The notes under the pieces: model-generated
Seen by the model: the letters and a program-made list of their open reading frames with translations, nothing else
What the model was told of the DNA's origin: nothing
The model's database searches: none
Assembly (NCBI GenBank): GCA_003230615.1
Contig: QIFK01000063.1
Location: 1-63,927 of the forward strand
Origin: Nitrosospira sp.
GTDB taxonomy: Bacteria > Pseudomonadota > Gammaproteobacteria > Burkholderiales > Nitrosomonadaceae
Length of the DNA stretch: 63,927 nt
Reading direction: 5' to 3'
Part shown: piece after piece, positions 62,125 to 63,927 of the stretch
Position numbering within the stretch: position 1 is the first letter of the stretch
Layout of the letters: every line of letters starts with the position of its first letter
Made by a program: the position numbers and the translations under genes

Positions 62125-63043
62125 TCACTTTCTTGTTCCTATCAGTAGCACCCAGTCTTCCTGTTCCCTTGCATTGTAAATGCTAAACCACTGTCGATAA
62201 GCGCGCTCTACTTCTTTTACTTGTTCTTTAAGTATGCCAGAAAGCACAATGCGCCCATTATTTCTAATAACGTGCAGCGAGGATTGGAGCAAGCATGATC
62301 AAGGGATTGGCAAGTATATTTGCGACAACTATATCTACCCACGCATCGATTCCCTGATCTGCCCTGGTCATAAAATCAGATGTATAAAACACCACTCTTT
62401 TTCGATCACATTGATTACGTGCGGCATTGTCGCGACTTAACTCAACTGCACGAGGATCTATATCTATTCTTACCACACGGCCCGCACCCAGCTTCAGTGC
62501 AGCAATAGCTAGTATGCCGGATCCGCAACCATAATCGAGAACATCTTCGCTACCTCGTAAATTTTCATCAAGCCAAGCAAGGCACAGCTGGGTAGTGGGG
62601 TGGCTACCAGTACCAAAAGCTAATCCAGGATCGAGCTTCAGATTAATGGCTGCAGGATCAGGCGCTTGATGCCAACTGGGCACAATCCACAACCTTGATG
62701 ATATTTGAATGGGATCAAATTGCGACTGTGTAAGGCGCACCCAATCCTGTTCTTCCACTTGTTCTATGCGGAAGGGAGGAAGAGAGGGAAGCTGTATGGC
62801 TTGAACAATAGTTTGTACGATTGAAGGTACGTCTGCAGCGTTATCAAACAAAGCGGTTATTTCTACCTTAAACCAGATTTTTTCTGGGAATTTATCAAAC
62901 TCTTCAAATAAGAACTGCTCGTTCCGAGTTCCGATAGCGGCGTCATGAATGTCTGCTGACAAAGCACCAAATTCAATTAATGCATCACTTAATGCTTTGG
63001 CATGAGTAGCGGTAGTCTCAATGATGAGAGCAGTCCAAGACAT
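62125..63043 (-). pseudogene. prmA: Ribosomal protein L11 methyltransferase, frameshifted
   Basis: PrmA trimethylates ribosomal protein L11. From the ATG at 63043 (begins MSWTALIIET) the frame is intact through the SAM motif DYGCGSGILAIAALKLGAG and VVANILANPL, then stops at 62264-62266 after LAARY. The missing C-terminus is present in another frame: VIRNNGRIVLSGILKEQV, then EDWVLLIGTRK and a stop at 62125-62127. One base is missing near 62269-62271. The last 53 or so residues are lost, so the gene is probably inactive unless this is a sequencing error. PrmA is dispensable in E. coli. Confidence 0.88.
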
Positions 63044-63161
63044 ATTAAAACATGAATAAAGTCTGTTTGGCTGAACCAAACTCGCTTAGCATATTAGCTG
63101 TGTTGCGCTTATATTATCTGTATCAGTGGGCATCCAACCAATATGGGAAGAAAAGTTATCT

Positions 63162-63926
63162 CTAACCTTGCTTATTATGCTGCGCAAGCATTTGCTCGAG
63201 ATAATGAATGTTGGCGCCACCACGCAAAAATGCTGCGTCATACAATAAATCAAGATGCAAAGGAATGTTGGTCATAATCCCTTCAACTATCATTTCCGAC
63301 AACGCAATGCGCATACGAGCAATTGCTTGGCCACGGTTATCGCCATAGGCGATTACTTTACCAATCAAAGAATCGTAATTCGGTGGCACAATGTAATTAT
63401 GATAAATATGGGAGTCAACACGAATGCCAGGGCCACCGGGCACATGATACTGAGTAATACGACCAGCACATGGAATAAGCTTATAAGGATCTTCTGCATT
63501 GATTCGACACTCAATAGCGTGCCCCTTTTGCACGACATCTTTCTGTCGAATGCTAAGCTTTTCACCTGCGGCAACATGAATTTGCTGTTGTACTAAATCA
63601 ATGCCGGTAATTGCCTCCGTGATGGGATGCTCTACCTGCAGACGCGTGTTCATTTCAATAAAATAAAATTCTTTTTTCTCAAACAGGAATTCGAACGTAC
63701 CTACACCACGATAACCAATGCGGCGACAAGCATCGGCACAACGGGAGCCTATTTTATCGCGCAGCCTTGTAGGAAGGCCAGGAGCCGGCGCTTCCTCTAT
63801 GATTTTCTGATTGCGGCGCTGTATCGAACAATCCCTTTCCCCTAAGTAGATAGCGTTGCGGTGCTCGTCAACCAGAACCTGGAATTCGATATGCCGCGGG
63901 TTCTCCATAAATTTTTCTGCATATAC
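63162..63926 (-). CDS. accC: Acetyl-CoA carboxylase biotin carboxylase subunit (5' end outside window)
   Basis: AccC carboxylates biotin on AccB with ATP and bicarbonate. The window holds about the C-terminal 255 residues. The frame runs without a stop to the window edge (VYAEKF before [12 protein letters not shown]), so the M at 63908 is internal. Visible are [21 protein letters not shown], the [20 protein letters not shown] catalytic segment and CRINAEDP. It precedes prmA, as in many relatives. Confidence 0.96.
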   Translation of the reverse strand, partial: VYAEKFMENPRHIEFQVLVDEHRNAIYLGERDCSIQRRNQKIIEEAPAPGLPTRLRDKIGSRCADACRRIGYRGVGTFEFLFEKKEFYFIEMNTRLQVEHPITEAITGIDLVQQQIHVAAGEKLSIRQKDVVQKGHAIECRINAEDPYKLIPCAGRITQYHVPGGPGIRVDSHIYHNYIVPPNYDSLIGKVIAYGDNRGQAIARMRIALSEMIVEGIMTNIPLHLDLLYDAAFLRGGANIHYLEQMLAQHNKQG

Positions 63927-63927
63927 C

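Overview
This window looks like a stretch of betaproteobacterial chromosome, most plausibly from a Nitrosomonadales relative (inference, moderate confidence). The supporting gene orders are algH-ruvX-pyrR-pyrB-pyrX, nadD-rsfS-rlmH-maf-rng, folD-aceE-aceF, atpIBEFHAGDC, pilT-pilU, ftsY/ftsEX-rpoH, mlaFEDCB with an ABC-2 pair and ibaG, and accC-prmA. Base composition looks moderately AT-leaning by eye. I see no rRNA, tRNA, insertion sequence, integrase or CRISPR array. Most of the window is housekeeping, with two small accessory patches.

Layout: 0-1.8 kb holds the C-terminal end of a Ser/Asn-rich repeat protein, a PqqD-like peptide chaperone of the HPr-rel-A type, a DUF2024 protein and a DUF3565-DUF1971 fusion. 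1.9-9.7 kb holds dapB, divergent bamE/fur, lolCD, a small membrane protein, an AlkA-like glycosylase, a DUF2062 protein, apt and a decayed mtnA. 9.7-18.5 kb holds rng-maf-rlmH-rsfS-nadD and folD-aceE-aceF. 18.5-23.2 kb holds two unrecognised membrane or periplasmic proteins, a DUF4124-glutaredoxin fusion and prlC. 23.2-27.2 kb is the pyrimidine cluster, whose dihydroorotase-like protein lacks its metal ligands. 27.5-33.3 kb is an accessory region: an HprK-related kinase A, an NTP_transf_5-type nucleotidyltransferase, a Sel1/SLT lytic transglycosylase and a UDP-GlcNAc to UDP-GalNAcA gene pair. 33.7-44.1 kb holds glmS, glmU and the whole F1Fo ATP synthase operon. 44.3-51.5 kb holds pilU, pilT, yggS, a ferredoxin, coaD, rsmD and an M16 peptidase pair. 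51.6-55.7 kb holds ftsY, ftsEX, rpoH and hsp20. 55.9-63.9 kb holds ibaG, an ABC-2 exporter, the mla operon, a zinc-ribbon protein, a frameshifted prmA and the C-terminal half of accC.

The most interesting signals are these. (1) The HPr-rel-A cassette (PqqD-like, HprK-rel-A, nucleotidyltransferase), an uncharacterised system normally found as one cluster, is here split by about 27 kb, and its PqqD member sits directly behind a Ser/Asn repeat protein. (2) A CIRCE operator overlaps a sigma70 promoter in front of rpoH, and a sigma32-type promoter drives the adjacent hsp20, so a small heat-shock circuit can be read from the DNA. (3) mtnA and prmA carry lesions, mtnA having lost its catalytic segment. 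(4) FtsE has a proline where the H-loop histidine belongs. (5) glmU and glmS lie beside the two genes that would turn their UDP-GlcNAc product into UDP-GalNAcA for a surface polysaccharide.
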